A DNA stretch of 64,000 nucleotides from an uncultured Granulosicoccus sp. Lineage in GTDB: Bacteria > Pseudomonadota > Gammaproteobacteria > Granulosicoccales > Granulosicoccaceae. Under the pieces are notes generated by a model. It had not been told where the DNA came from. It was given only the letters and a program-made list of their open reading frames with translations, and did no database searches. The stretch covers positions 142,192-206,191 of the forward strand of contig CANMQI010000012.1 of NCBI GenBank assembly GCA_947499955.1, written 5' to 3'. Positions 35,768-45,294 of this stretch are shown piece by piece; within the stretch, counting starts at the first letter, position 1, and the number at the start of each line of letters is the position of its first letter. The translations under genes were made by a program, and so were the position numbers.

Positions 35768-37093
35768 TCAGGGAATGATGACGATCTGCAGCTGGATGCC
35801 GTATTGCTGCAGCAGGTCGGTTCTGGCTTGTTCAATCTGTCGCCAGTGCTCGGGGCTTGCCATGTCCTGGCGAATGATCACATGCAGGCTGACGGTTTGA
35901 GCGGGGTCCTGCACGATGTGGGTGGTGCGGCCCTGTTCGGTTCGCGACACCACCCCATCTCGGTTCAGGGGATCCAGAAACCGTGACTGAATCTGCGCGC
36001 CGTCTCGCAGCAGTCGCTCATGCAGAGCGTCGGGAGCTTCCGGATTATTGAAACCGGGGCTGGCAAGGTCTCGGCTTCTCACGACGATCATCTCGTTACC
36101 TTGAATGAAATCCACGATGGGGTAAGACCGATTGGTGGGGATCATGGTGTTGTAGGGCGGCAGATGTGCCAAGCCGCTTTCGATCTCTTCACCGCGTACG
36201 GTCCCGTAGTAGTCGACGAAGTAGCTCTGGCAGGACGCTGGCCTGGCATCCAGGGCTGTTACACCCGGCGGTGTTGCCACGCGATCGAAACCCGGAACCG
36301 GATTGGTTTGTGTATCGCATTGTTCCGGTTCCTCTGTCCTGTCCGGAGAAGGCGATGAGGTGGTGCAAGGGTCGCTGTCCTGAACAATGACGCGTCCGTC
36401 CGGCGTGTGCACTCTGGAGGGAGATCCGTTCTGGTGTTCAATCACGACCTGTTCGCCATTGTCGTCGGTGATGGTGTGCAATCGCCCCATGTCGTAATCC
36501 AGTCGGAGTGATTGCCCGTCGGGGAAATGCAGTCGAGTAGGGTAGGAGCCTCGGAATTCGATATCGATTCCCGCCGCATTGGTCCACACGGTAGTGTCGC
36601 CATCATCACGCAAGATGCCGCTGCCATTATCTGCGGCCTGGTAGCTTCCATCGCTCTGGCGCAGGAATCGGTGAGCTTCTCCGTATTGATCGAATAGCAC
36701 ACGCTCATCGCCATCACGGGTCAGACGAACCTCGTATTCATGGCGCCAACGCGATGCCTGTCCATTCTCGCCATCCGGTTCTACCGTTCGAGATCGTGAA
36801 TAATACAAGGGCGATCTATCGCTTTCGAAGTCGACGATTTCGACACAGCTGGAGCGGCAGCCTGGTGCAGAGGCGGGGGAATCTCTGGCAAGCGCCGGAG
36901 ACGATAGGGCGATTGGCAACAGGCATAGCGCCATGCTCAGGTTTGCTGTCTGCCGGCCGCGTTTATGGTCTCCTCTCCTGTAGCACTCAAAACGTGGGGG
37001 GAAATGACCCCGGGTATTCGCAGTCGTTCGGCTGCTCATCCCTGCAGCGACAGGAGTTGCGCGTTCGTGCAGAGTGTCTCTGTTGCTCATCAT
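35768..37093 (-). CDS. Secreted protein with RHS/YD-like repeats, unknown function
   Basis: Up to 441 residues. The first 53 residues are polar and basic; a signal-peptide-like core (MALCLLPIALSSPALA) follows, so the true start may be the ATG at 36934 (388 residues). The middle has beta-rich, Gly/Asp-rich segments like RHS/YD repeats: FRGSYPTRLHFPDGQSLRLDYD, then LHTITDDNGEQVVIEHQNG and RVHTPDGRVIV. The C-terminal 180 residues match nothing I recognise and end in a strongly hydrophobic IQLQIVIIP. Four cysteines in the mature part suggest disulfides. No immunity-like gene is next to it. It is divergent from another secreted protein gene. A toxin or surface protein role is speculative. Confidence 0.6.
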   Translation of the reverse strand: MMSNRDTLHERATPVAAGMSSRTTANTRGHFPPRFECYRRGDHKRGRQTANLSMALCLLPIALSSPALARDSPASAPGCRSSCVEIVDFESDRSPLYYSRSRTVEPDGENGQASRWRHEYEVRLTRDGDERVLFDQYGEAHRFLRQSDGSYQAADNGSGILRDDGDTTVWTNAAGIDIEFRGSYPTRLHFPDGQSLRLDYDMGRLHTITDDNGEQVVIEHQNGSPSRVHTPDGRVIVQDSDPCTTSSPSPDRTEEPEQCDTQTNPVPGFDRVATPPGVTALDARPASCQSYFVDYYGTVRGEEIESGLAHLPPYNTMIPTNRSYPIVDFIQGNEMIVVRSRDLASPGFNNPEAPDALHERLLRDGAQIQSRFLDPLNRDGVVSRTEQGRTTHIVQDPAQTVSLHVIIRQDMASPEHWRQIEQARTDLLQQYGIQLQIVIIP

Positions 37094-37126
37094 TCCATCC
37101 CTGAATGTGTGAAGCAGTAGGCGGCG

Positions 37127-37147
37127 TGATGCTTCAAGAGAGCATCA
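37127..37147. promoter_or_regulatory. Small inverted repeat between divergent secreted-protein genes
   Basis: TGATGCT (37127-37133) and AGCATCA (37141-37147) are perfect inverted arms with a 7-nt spacer, 34 bp upstream of the longer start of the RHS-like gene. It could be an operator or a 5'-leader hairpin. Confidence 0.4.
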
Positions 37148-37335
37148 TGCCGGTCGGTGCAGGCTTGCATCAGCCACACTCAGACTAGGCAGAGAAGCTG
37201 TCCGGTGCAATAGCCAGTTCAGGGTTTTACCGTTCGGGTTTACAGTACCGTGGCCTCGTTCACCTAAATCGGTATTGACGCATGGAAGCGCCTCGGGTAC
37301 TTTCTTCACCTCCTCACTGACAAGGATTAGTCACG

Positions 37336-38031
37336 GTGAAAACGCGCACATGCCCTTTGCTTTTTCTGTGTTTCCTGTTGCCTCTGCCAATGCGTGCGCT
37401 GGCGGCAATGGAGACGGAACCGCCATCTTTTACAGCGCTTTATCGCCATTGGCATGAGCCTTCAGACACACTGCTGGATGAAGCTCGAGTCACCTACAGC
37501 TCCCAAGGACTACGCGTCGAGCAGCTGATTGGTGATTCCGGTAATGTATTCATTGCCAACTATGCTGATGATGCCTTCTGGTTTCTCGATCGAAAAAGAC
37601 ACCTTGTACATGCCATTCCTGTTATTGCAAGTTCCGTTGTGGCGACGGATCCTGCAATGGTTGGTCCTGTGCAGAATCACTCCACGAAAGCTCTCCGCGT
37701 ATTTTCAAAAATACAAGTAGAGCCCTGTGAGGGGCTTGAAAAGGAGGCGCTTGAAAGCGCGATGTTTCAGGGGCGTACCGTGCAACGCTGGTCTTGCCTG
37801 TTCGATGGTGAGTCGGTTGAAGAGCACTGGTACGCACAAAATCCAGGTGTCGTGGTGCGTATGGCAACCCGTGATGGGTTCGTCAGCGAGCTGACGGAAA
37901 TTCACAGGCGTCATGCCGCACCTGCCTATTTCAGGCCTCCGTCACATTATCGGTCTGTTGAAATTGAGGAACTGATCAACCCCGCTGTGCCAATCAGTTC
38001 CTATCTCGAGAAGAAAAATGGCCAGCTTTGA
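37336..38031 (+). CDS. Secreted protein of unknown function
   Basis: 231 residues from a GTG start (an ATG at 37354 would cut into the signal peptide). A typical signal peptide (LLFLCFLLPLPMRALAA, cleaved near residue 24) is followed by a mainly beta-stranded domain: ARVTYSSQGLRVEQLIGDSG, FWFLDRKRHLVHAIPV and RTVQRWSCLFDGESVEEHWYAQ. This pattern is reminiscent of DUF4412-type periplasmic domains, but the match is too loose to name. The next gene is the Flp pilin, 214 bp away, so it could be a periplasmic accessory of the tad locus. Confidence 0.6.
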   Translation: MKTRTCPLLFLCFLLPLPMRALAAMETEPPSFTALYRHWHEPSDTLLDEARVTYSSQGLRVEQLIGDSGNVFIANYADDAFWFLDRKRHLVHAIPVIASSVVATDPAMVGPVQNHSTKALRVFSKIQVEPCEGLEKEALESAMFQGRTVQRWSCLFDGESVEEHWYAQNPGVVVRMATRDGFVSELTEIHRRHAAPAYFRPPSHYRSVEIEELINPAVPISSYLEKKNGQL

Positions 38032-38245
38032 TACGGAAGTTCAGTTTTTCCATGATGGAGCATACAGATATGAATATTCCCTATTGATTCGACACCTGCA
38101 TTCAGGTTGAAATCTGGCGCCCGTCACGTCATGGGTCGTCAGTAAGTAGTAGTCCTCAACGTCATCTGCTGGCTTGCAGAATTACCCGAAAAAACAAGCG
38201 CAGTTGTTTCGTTAATCAACTTTCATTTGCACAAGGAGATAAGCA

Positions 38246-38533
38246 ATGAAAACAGTAAATACAACAGCAGGTACCGCTGGAATATCTGAAAATTTCAGAA
38301 GGATAAAGGGGCAGGGGCTGACTGAGTACATCATCATCGTTGCTCTCATTGCAATTGCCTCGATTGTCGCTGTCAGCTTTTTCGGATCAAGCGTCAAGGC
38401 AAGTTTTCTGTCACTGGGCTCTGATCTGGTGGGTGGTGAAGCAGTCAACCGTACCGAAATCGTTCAGGAAAATTTCAATGCGGCGGAAGAAAAAGCCAAA
38501 GCCAAGGTAACCCTCAAGAACTACAACAACTAA
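38246..38533 (+). CDS. Flp/Fap type IVb pilin
   Basis: Major pilin of the tad system, 95 residues, preceded by AAGGAG at a good distance. The prepilin site is GQGLTEY; cleavage after the first Gly puts Glu at +5 and Tyr at +6, the Flp signature. The hydrophobic stretch IIIVALIAIASIVAVSFFG follows. The leader is about 28 residues. The mature C-terminus (about 60 residues, Lys/Glu/Asn-rich) is longer than the shortest Flp pilins. A short gap separates it from the TadG-like gene. The prepilin peptidase (TadV/CpaA) needed to process it is not in the window. Confidence 0.93.
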   Translation: MKTVNTTAGTAGISENFRRIKGQGLTEYIIIVALIAIASIVAVSFFGSSVKASFLSLGSDLVGGEAVNRTEIVQENFNAAEEKAKAKVTLKNYNN

Positions 38534-38647
38534 TTCCGGTAAACGGAGAATTGCCGGAGCAGTGACTGGCACGCAACCTCTCGCCACTCGGTGAGACTGA
38601 CAGCCAGTCACTGATTCGTGACATTCATTGCAGCGGAGGCAATGACG

Positions 38648-40966
38648 ATGAAACGCCAGGAAGGACAGGTACTACCGCTGGGGCTGGCTTTGCTGGTGTT
38701 CGGCATGCTCGGAGCCTACGTCCTGTTCAACACAGGTCAGGTGGCAACCGACAAGATGAAGCTGGCCAATACGGCCGATGCGGCTGCCTACAGTGGCACG
38801 CTCTGGCAGGCACGCGCCCTGAATTTCCAGTCATATACCAATCGCGCCATGGTAGCCAATCAAGTGTCTATCGCGCAGGCTGTGACACTGCAGTCATGGG
38901 TCGCCTATGGGGCCGTGGCCAGCGAAAACGTCGCCACCATGCTCAAGCCGGTTCCGGTGTTCAATGTGGTCAGCGAGGGTGTGCAGCGGGGGCTGGATGT
39001 CGTCGAGAACATGGTATCCCCGGTGGCCAATGCCATGGTGAGCGTGGTCGATGTGGTCAACCAGGGTCTGTCACTGTCTCAGGAAGCCATGTTTGTCAGC
39101 ACGTTCGTGGCCACACCGGATGTGATTCGCTCGGTAGTCAACGAAACCGACGAACGGTTCGAGATCAACACGGGGTTCAGCGGTGTCGGATTAGCCGGTA
39201 ATCTGGAGCAATGGCGATCTTTCACTGAAGGTTTCTCCAAGGATGATCTGGCTGCCATGAATGAGCGTGTGCAGATGATCAACGATTCGCGCGACGGTTT
39301 CAGCCAGAAGCGCAACTGGAAGTTCTTCGATCACTGGTTTTATTCCACACCATTGACACGGCATCAGATACGTCGGGAGGGCACAACGAAGCTCATTCGC
39401 GTCAACTCACAGGACGGTATTCAGTGGGAATGGAAAGCCAAGGACACCATGGCTTTGCATAATCGCCTTTGGCACTGGAAAGGAACCAAGCGTTACGAAG
39501 TGCCTATCGGCTGGGCCGAAGCCTTTGCCAATTCCGCCAATGCCGGTCGCACCATAGAACCCGGGGCCTGTACTCATGCCTGGGAAATGTTTCTGGAAAA
39601 TTGCTCGCGCTTTCTGGGGATGAACCGGCACAGCGAGTATCTCGCTGATCTCGGTGTGCGCTCCTTACAAGGGCAGGAAACACGTATTGCCATGCGTAAT
39701 TACACCGGCGTGCAGGCCTATCGTTCACTGAGTGAGGCAACCATCGCCGAGGGCAAGCCCGAGATCAGCCTGAAGGTCGAGGTCGCTCTACCGACGGACG
39801 CTGTCAAGGGAACTGATGCCCTGGGGTCCCGAGGTCAGTTCGAAGCGCCGTTGGAAGCCCCTGGCGACAAATTGACCAGCGTCAGCGTCGCGGAGGTCTT
39901 CTACCAGCGGCCCGATACGGATTTGCCCAGCAGGGCTGACATGCCGCTGGAACCTGCGAATGGCTACAATCCGTACTGGAGCTCGAGGCTGAGTCCCGTG
40001 TCTTCAGCTGATCGACTACTGGCGTTCTCCTTGCGCGGAGACAGTGGTTCAACCAGCACGCCGGAATCTGCCGAAGGCGGCTTGCCCGATTCAACAACGA
40101 CATTGGCTGACTACGACGAAAACGGTAGTTCCAGTCGTGATGGCTCGGGTTCTGGCAACACTGGCGCTGGTGGTTCAAGCGGCGATGGGGAGGCCGTCGC
40201 AGCTGGTGATACTTCCCACGCAGCAGACACGGCGAACTCAGCAAATACAGAAACCGCATCACTTTCGTCCAATGAGGCAGGTCATGTCCAGGATTTCGAG
40301 ACGGTAGCAGCGGCACAGGTGACGGGCGAGCTGGACCAGTTGCGTCAGGACGTCGAGGATCAGCTGGTAACGGTCTTGCGTGATCAAGTAGGCGACATGT
40401 TGGCAGGCGCCGTTTCCCGTCGCTACGGCGGGAACGCCGAGAGCCTGGATGAACTGGGGGCTGAGCTTGAGCAGATGGCGCTGGACCAGGTTGGCGAACT
40501 TGCGTCAACCGAGGCAGCTCAACCGTTCATCGAGGCCGTCGATGTAGCGACTGCCATGGCAGAGACACTGAATGAGGAGTTTCGAGCCATTCGCCAGACA
40601 ATAGTTGATGGATTTAAAGACACATTCACGCGAATGAACGCTGATTTGGCCGAGGAGGTGGGCCTACTGGAATCCAGTGTTGAACAGTATGAACTACAGC
40701 TCCTGGATAGTGATCTCAGTCTGACTGCACGAGAAACGGCCGAGTATGCCATTCGTACGTTGAACGCAGAGATTCTGGCGGCACAACTGACATTCAAGGA
40801 GGATCTGGCAGAGGACCTCAGGGAGATCGTCAATGGTTCTACGGACCTGTATGTCATGAGTCTGGACGAGGCGCGGTACCTGGTTGATGAGTTCCTGCGC
40901 ACCGAAGAGGACGAAATCCAGTTGCCGTGGATGGAAACCATCGAAGAGGACGATACCGATGATTGA
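38648..40966 (+). CDS. TadG-like pilus assembly protein
   Basis: About 772 residues from the ATG at 38648, chosen because GGAGG lies 8 nt upstream; an ATG at 38642 would be too close. The N-terminus is EGQVLPLGLALLVFGMLGAYVLF, a single membrane helix like TadG/Flp pilus-assembly proteins. TadG-like ANTADAAAYSGTLWQARALNFQ follows. The middle (about 460-560) is a Ser/Gly/Thr/Asp-rich low-complexity stretch. The C-terminal 200 residues form an acidic coiled coil. The pseudopilin Glu+5 is absent. Its stop overlaps the start of the next gene by 8 bp. It probably sits in the periplasm near the secretin. Confidence 0.8.
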   Translation: MKRQEGQVLPLGLALLVFGMLGAYVLFNTGQVATDKMKLANTADAAAYSGTLWQARALNFQSYTNRAMVANQVSIAQAVTLQSWVAYGAVASENVATMLKPVPVFNVVSEGVQRGLDVVENMVSPVANAMVSVVDVVNQGLSLSQEAMFVSTFVATPDVIRSVVNETDERFEINTGFSGVGLAGNLEQWRSFTEGFSKDDLAAMNERVQMINDSRDGFSQKRNWKFFDHWFYSTPLTRHQIRREGTTKLIRVNSQDGIQWEWKAKDTMALHNRLWHWKGTKRYEVPIGWAEAFANSANAGRTIEPGACTHAWEMFLENCSRFLGMNRHSEYLADLGVRSLQGQETRIAMRNYTGVQAYRSLSEATIAEGKPEISLKVEVALPTDAVKGTDALGSRGQFEAPLEAPGDKLTSVSVAEVFYQRPDTDLPSRADMPLEPANGYNPYWSSRLSPVSSADRLLAFSLRGDSGSTSTPESAEGGLPDSTTTLADYDENGSSSRDGSGSGNTGAGGSSGDGEAVAAGDTSHAADTANSANTETASLSSNEAGHVQDFETVAAAQVTGELDQLRQDVEDQLVTVLRDQVGDMLAGAVSRRYGGNAESLDELGAELEQMALDQVGELASTEAAQPFIEAVDVATAMAETLNEEFRAIRQTIVDGFKDTFTRMNADLAEEVGLLESSVEQYELQLLDSDLSLTARETAEYAIRTLNAEILAAQLTFKEDLAEDLREIVNGSTDLYVMSLDEARYLVDEFLRTEEDEIQLPWMETIEEDDTDD

Positions 40967-41759
40967 TTCAAAGGGAATGGAGAATGGCAGTGCCCTGGTC
41001 GAGGCCACCATCCTGATGGTAGTTCTGGTCCCCCTGTTGTTCGGTGTGGTCATGGTCGGCAACCTGATCGACCTGAAGCAGACCAGTGAACAGGCTGGGC
41101 GATATGCAGCCTGGGAGGCGACGGTATACCCTCCCTCCGGGCCCGGTGGCACCAGGCCCGCGTCTGTCAGAGAGCGCTTCTTTGGTGACCCTGCAAATAC
41201 CTTGTCTTCCCATGCGAGCGACGCGGGTACGAACACCTTGTGGGGCGAGTCCGATGCGGGCGAGGATCGCAGCTGGGCCGGGAAGAGCGCCGTGAGCATT
41301 GACGAGTCGAGTGTTCTGGCGGGCAACCATCAACACGGTGTCGGTGATTCGACGGTTGCGATGCGTGTCGGGGAGACGGCAGGGGAGGCGGGGACAGTAC
41401 TGGAGGGGCTCAGTGGCAACAGCTGGGGTCTGAGTAGCAACGGGCTGGTCAAATCGTCCATCGGAGTACAGATCAAGTCCAACGAGTGGTTGAGCGGGGA
41501 TGGTTCGCAGAACTGCGGGACCAATGGCAACGTTGCCTGTCTGCAGAGTAGCTCGGTTATTCTGGTCGATGGCTGGAGCGCATCCAGCGATGATCAGGCA
41601 CGTCGACGCGTTCGTTCCCTGGTACCCGCTTCAGTCCTGCAGCCACTGGGCGATGCGGTGTCCAAGGTGGGACACCTGCCGATGTTCAAGGAACTGAAAC
41701 AGCTTGATGGCGCCTTTGGTCATGTGGATATGGGCGTTCTGCCGGAGTACGCACGATGA
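40959..41759 (+). CDS. TadE-like pseudopilin
   Basis: 266 residues from the ATG at 40959, which lies inside the end of the TadG-like gene with a GAAGAGGA ribosome-binding site. Pseudopilin site: ENGSALVEATILM, giving Glu at +5 after cleavage following Gly, then the helix MVVLVPLLFGVVMVGN. The mature part is Ser/Gly-rich with two cysteines (CGTNGNVAC). TadE-like proteins assist Flp pilus assembly. It overlaps the next gene by 4 bp. Confidence 0.8.
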   Translation: MIDSKGMENGSALVEATILMVVLVPLLFGVVMVGNLIDLKQTSEQAGRYAAWEATVYPPSGPGGTRPASVRERFFGDPANTLSSHASDAGTNTLWGESDAGEDRSWAGKSAVSIDESSVLAGNHQHGVGDSTVAMRVGETAGEAGTVLEGLSGNSWGLSSNGLVKSSIGVQIKSNEWLSGDGSQNCGTNGNVACLQSSSVILVDGWSASSDDQARRRVRSLVPASVLQPLGDAVSKVGHLPMFKELKQLDGAFGHVDMGVLPEYAR

Positions 41760-42466
41760 GATCGAACTGCAACCTGAGCGTCATGGTTCTCATCGTACTG
41801 ACTCACTGTTTCATGTCCGGGTCAGCCAAGGCTGCGAGTACCGCTGAGCGTCTGTCGCAGCTTGTTGTTCCGTTTGATGCGAAAGTCTTGTCCGTTGGCA
41901 GCAACATGGAGCACAACGGCCAGATAGTGTCGATGGCGACTTTCAAATCACCCTCATCGCTCAACGATACCGTCGCCTTCTACCGCGAACTGTGGTCACA
42001 GGAACAGACAAACGGCATGCCGGGCATGGTTGAAAATCGGGCGGGCCAGTGGTTGATCATGGGTCAACTACAGAATGGTTTTCAGAATGTGCTGCAACTG
42101 AACATGGAAGATCCCCATCGGAGTGAGGGTTTTCTGTCGGTCATGCAGCTGCAAGCTGGCAGCCAATCGCCGTTATCCGATACCGTCTTGCCCGGCATGG
42201 AGCGCCTGTCCACGACACGCTCAGTCGATGCAGGCAGAGGGTCTGAGATATCCGTCTATTTGTCGCCTGAACCGATAGAACCGCTTGCACGTCAGCTGAG
42301 CGGGTTCTGGCAGAGCAAAGGGTGGACTCTGGTATCCGATGAGCCCTATGCACAAAGTCGTGTGCTCTTGCTTAACCGCAAGAGGGCACAGCTTGAAATC
42401 GTGGTCAGCCATTCATCCGGTGAAGGAACGCTGGTCGTGATGAATGAGGTTGATGACCATGATTGA
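41756..42466 (+). CDS. Secreted tad-locus protein of unknown function
   Basis: 236 residues with an N-terminal signal peptide (MVLIVLTHCFMSGSAKAA, cleaved about residue 26). The mature protein shows a repeated pattern: two similar halves each with a 'Tyr/Phe-x-Glu/Gln-Leu-Trp' turn (AFYRELWSQE and QLSGFWQSKGWTLV). A conserved family was not recognised. It overlaps the TadE-like gene by 4 bp upstream and the mini-pilin gene by 8 bp downstream, so it is almost certainly part of the pilus assembly unit. Confidence 0.65.
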   Translation: MRSNCNLSVMVLIVLTHCFMSGSAKAASTAERLSQLVVPFDAKVLSVGSNMEHNGQIVSMATFKSPSSLNDTVAFYRELWSQEQTNGMPGMVENRAGQWLIMGQLQNGFQNVLQLNMEDPHRSEGFLSVMQLQAGSQSPLSDTVLPGMERLSTTRSVDAGRGSEISVYLSPEPIEPLARQLSGFWQSKGWTLVSDEPYAQSRVLLLNRKRAQLEIVVSHSSGEGTLVVMNEVDDHD

Positions 42467-42653
42467 TGGTGTAGCGGTTGCAGGCTTGCATCAAAGGGGC
42501 TCTGCCAGTGTCGAGTATGTTCTCTTGACGTTGACTGTGGTCGGCATTCTGTTTCTGCCCCTGCCGGGTATGGACGAATCATTGGTAAACACGCTGGTAT
42601 CGGCATTACGTCAGTTCCAGTCCAATACGACCTTTCTGCTTTCACTTCCATGA
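42459..42653 (+). CDS. Short second Flp-like pilin or pseudopilin
   Basis: 64 residues from the ATG at 42459 (overlapping the upstream stop). The site RGSASVEY matches the type IVb prepilin motif with Glu+5 and Tyr+6, followed by VLLTLTVVGILFLPLPG. Only about 30 residues follow the helix, so the mature protein would be very small. A minor pilin or initiator subunit is likely (inference). It is easily missed because of its size. Confidence 0.7.
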   Translation: MIDGVAVAGLHQRGSASVEYVLLTLTVVGILFLPLPGMDESLVNTLVSALRQFQSNTTFLLSLP

Positions 42654-42687
42654 ATCAACCAGAAATGCACTATCCGGATAGCTGCCC

Positions 42688-43542
42688 ATGATCGATCAAA
42701 TGTCTCGTGGTACTCGCGCAAAAGGACGTCCGGGAAAACAGATCCTGATGTTTGTGTTGTCGCTGGCGCTGGGTGGTGGCGGTGTCTACTATTCAAAGCA
42801 GTATATTGAAGAACAGGTGTCCTACTACAAGGGCCAGCTGGACAAGACGGAGCCCATGGTCGATGTGGTGGTGCCGAATCGGGCCATGCTGCGAGGAGAG
42901 ATCCTGTTGTCCAGTGATTTATCGGTTCGGCAGATTCCTGAAAAATACGCTGATTCCAATACGGTCAATGGCAGCAATTACGAAGTTGCGATTGGTCAGC
43001 GTATCGACTTTGATATCGATGAGGGACGCCCCCTTTTATGGGCTCACCTTGAAGGGGGACTCACCCCCACGTTCAGTGGCAAGGTGGAAGATGGCCTGCG
43101 TGCCATGACCGTCAGAGTGGACGAGATCAATTCCATCTCAGGCTTTCTGCAACCCAAGGACAAGGTGGATCTGTTCCTGAGTTTTGGAGTTGGTGCAAAG
43201 CAGCAGATATTGCCATTGATTCAACGCCTGAATGTCATTGCAACGGGTGTGCAGACAATGGTGGATAAATCCTCCGGAGGCACTACCCGCAACTTCTCCA
43301 CCATCACCGTTCACGTCAGTCCTGAAGATGGACAGAGAATCACCCTGGCGCAACAGGTGGGCAAATTGACGGCAATGTTGAGAAACCCGGATGACGAGGC
43401 ACCTGTGAGTGAGACACCAATGACAGTCAGTCAATTGCTGAATATGGAACCAGCTGTGAAGTCCGAGCCGGTCGTCGCCAGCAGACCCAGAGCGGTGGTG
43501 AAGAAAGAGCCCGGTATCGAGTTCATTATTGGAGGCCGTTGA
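42688..43542 (+). CDS. cpaB: Flp pilus assembly protein CpaB/RcpC
   Basis: 284 residues. One N-terminal membrane helix (about residues 18-38) is followed by a SAF-like domain (VVVPNRAMLRGEILLSSDLSVRQIP) and the conserved RAMTVRVDEINSISGFLQPKDKVDLFL segment of CpaB. The protein is periplasmic and associates with the secretin. Its stop overlaps the TTG-ATG at the start of the secretin gene; GGAGG within its last codons serves the next gene. Confidence 0.9.
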   Translation: MIDQMSRGTRAKGRPGKQILMFVLSLALGGGGVYYSKQYIEEQVSYYKGQLDKTEPMVDVVVPNRAMLRGEILLSSDLSVRQIPEKYADSNTVNGSNYEVAIGQRIDFDIDEGRPLLWAHLEGGLTPTFSGKVEDGLRAMTVRVDEINSISGFLQPKDKVDLFLSFGVGAKQQILPLIQRLNVIATGVQTMVDKSSGGTTRNFSTITVHVSPEDGQRITLAQQVGKLTAMLRNPDDEAPVSETPMTVSQLLNMEPAVKSEPVVASRPRAVVKKEPGIEFIIGGR

Positions 43543-45275
43543 TGAATTACCCCATGAAAAACAGCTCGAACGGGCTGCTGCTCCTTGCGCTACTGATGTC
43601 GAGTGGCTATACGCAGCTCCACGCAGATGATAACGAGGGCTGGTTCGAAATCAGCCGAGGCGCGGTGCTGAGCAGCATGTCGTCTGCGGTAGTGCCCGTG
43701 AATGGGGGCGGAAGCCAGTGGGAGAGTGCGGGTGCAAGTTTGGGTGCAAGTGCGGGTGCAGCCGCCACATTGGCCGATGAAGAATTGATACCGCGTGGTC
43801 AGTTGGCTACACGCACATCACTACCGGACAACGGTTGGCAGGCAGTCCCCAGTATTCGTCACGATCGCATCAACACGCTGGATGCATCGCGGGACACCGG
43901 GTCAGCTCGGCAGGTGACACAGAAAATCCCTGACGTACCAGGGACATCTCGATCAGCGTCGAATGCCAGGTCGCAAAACGAGGTGGCATCTGGATCAAGA
44001 TCGCAGGACGTCGTGTCACCGACCAAGGCATCTCATGGCGTCGCTGCTGACAATCAGCATGAGCCGACGGCCAATGTGGCGGGACATGGCACCGAACCAT
44101 TGATTTTGTCGCGTGGAGAAATTCAGGAATTCAGCGGTAGGCGTTCACGGCAGACGGCAAGGAACACTGCGCAACAAGACCTCGTGGGACAACCAGCACG
44201 TAACCGTCTGCCAGCGTCAGGCGTCAGCACCGTCAATGTCGATATGTTTGCAGGCGAGGTCAAGGTGCTGGGCAAGGTCGATGTTACCCGAGTAGCCATT
44301 GGCAACGGCGATATCGTGCGCGCCGAAGTACTCAAGAGCGGCGAGTTGCTGGTCATCGGGGAGATGGAAGGCAGCACCTCGCTGCGTTTGTGGCACAGCG
44401 ACAAGACGCAGTCGGATTACAACATCCGCGTCAGTGGTTCCGATCCGGAGACGCGTGTGCGTATGGAAACCATGGTGCGCATGCGTGTTCGCATGATCGA
44501 ATTTCGCAAGAGCGCGCTCGGCAAATTGGGTATCGACTGGAGTGACAGTGCGTCAGGTCCGGGCTTTGCCATTGCCGGCGATGCCATTGGCAACAATCTG
44601 TTTCGCCTGCCGGCCGAAGGTATCTCGGCCAGCCTGCCCAACACGGTCAAGCCGTTCTCCACCTATTTCGGTGTGGCCTCCAGTATTACCTCGCGAATCA
44701 ATTTCCTGGCCTCCACCGGCGATGCAACCACGCTGGCAGAACCGGTGTTGAGCACAACCAATGGGGGTTCCGCCTCATTTCTGGCCGGCGGAGAAGTGCC
44801 TTACCCCAGCATTGGTGCGAACGGGCAGACCGTTGTTCAATTCAAGGAATACGGTATCAAGTTGAACGTCTCTCCGCGTATCGATGCGCTTGGCAATGTG
44901 CGCACGCTGGTGCAAACCGAGATCAGCCAGCTTGACCCGGCAGTCAGCGTTCAGGGAACACCCGGTCTGCTGACACGGCGTGCGCAGACTCAAGTCAATG
45001 TGCGTTCTGGGGAGACCATTGTCATTTCGGGATTGCTCAGTTCGGAGAGCAGCAAGGATGTCGACAAGCTGCCAGGTATCGGCAACCTGCCGGTCATCGG
45101 CAGCTTCTTTCGTTCAAAGAACGCCAGGAATGCAGTCAGTGAGCTTGTCATATTTGTCACCCCTGAAATCGTCGAACCCGAGGGCGAACTGTTGAATCAG
45201 AGGCAGCAGCAATTTCTGAGTCGCTCGGAACAGCAACTGAGCCAGGCGCAGCGTCAGATACGACTACTGGATTAG
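43542..45275 (+). CDS. cpaC: Type IVb pilus secretin CpaC/RcpA
   Basis: Outer-membrane secretin that forms the pilus channel, 577 residues. The ATG at 43542 is chosen because GGAGG lies 6 nt upstream. A signal peptide (LLLLALLMSSGYTQLHA) leads. An unusually long Ser/Ala/Gln-rich spacer (about residues 30-220) comes before the family core. The core has VNVDMFAGEVKVLGKVDVTRVAIGNG, then the secretin domain with GGEVPYPS, EYGIKLNVSPRID and SGETIVISGLLSSES, ending LVIFVTPEIVEP. The spacer is longer than in typical CpaC proteins. Confidence 0.92.
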   Translation: MNYPMKNSSNGLLLLALLMSSGYTQLHADDNEGWFEISRGAVLSSMSSAVVPVNGGGSQWESAGASLGASAGAAATLADEELIPRGQLATRTSLPDNGWQAVPSIRHDRINTLDASRDTGSARQVTQKIPDVPGTSRSASNARSQNEVASGSRSQDVVSPTKASHGVAADNQHEPTANVAGHGTEPLILSRGEIQEFSGRRSRQTARNTAQQDLVGQPARNRLPASGVSTVNVDMFAGEVKVLGKVDVTRVAIGNGDIVRAEVLKSGELLVIGEMEGSTSLRLWHSDKTQSDYNIRVSGSDPETRVRMETMVRMRVRMIEFRKSALGKLGIDWSDSASGPGFAIAGDAIGNNLFRLPAEGISASLPNTVKPFSTYFGVASSITSRINFLASTGDATTLAEPVLSTTNGGSASFLAGGEVPYPSIGANGQTVVQFKEYGIKLNVSPRIDALGNVRTLVQTEISQLDPAVSVQGTPGLLTRRAQTQVNVRSGETIVISGLLSSESSKDVDKLPGIGNLPVIGSFFRSKNARNAVSELVIFVTPEIVEPEGELLNQRQQQFLSRSEQQLSQAQRQIRLLD

Positions 45276-45294
45276 GTCGCGGAGGAACAAGGGA

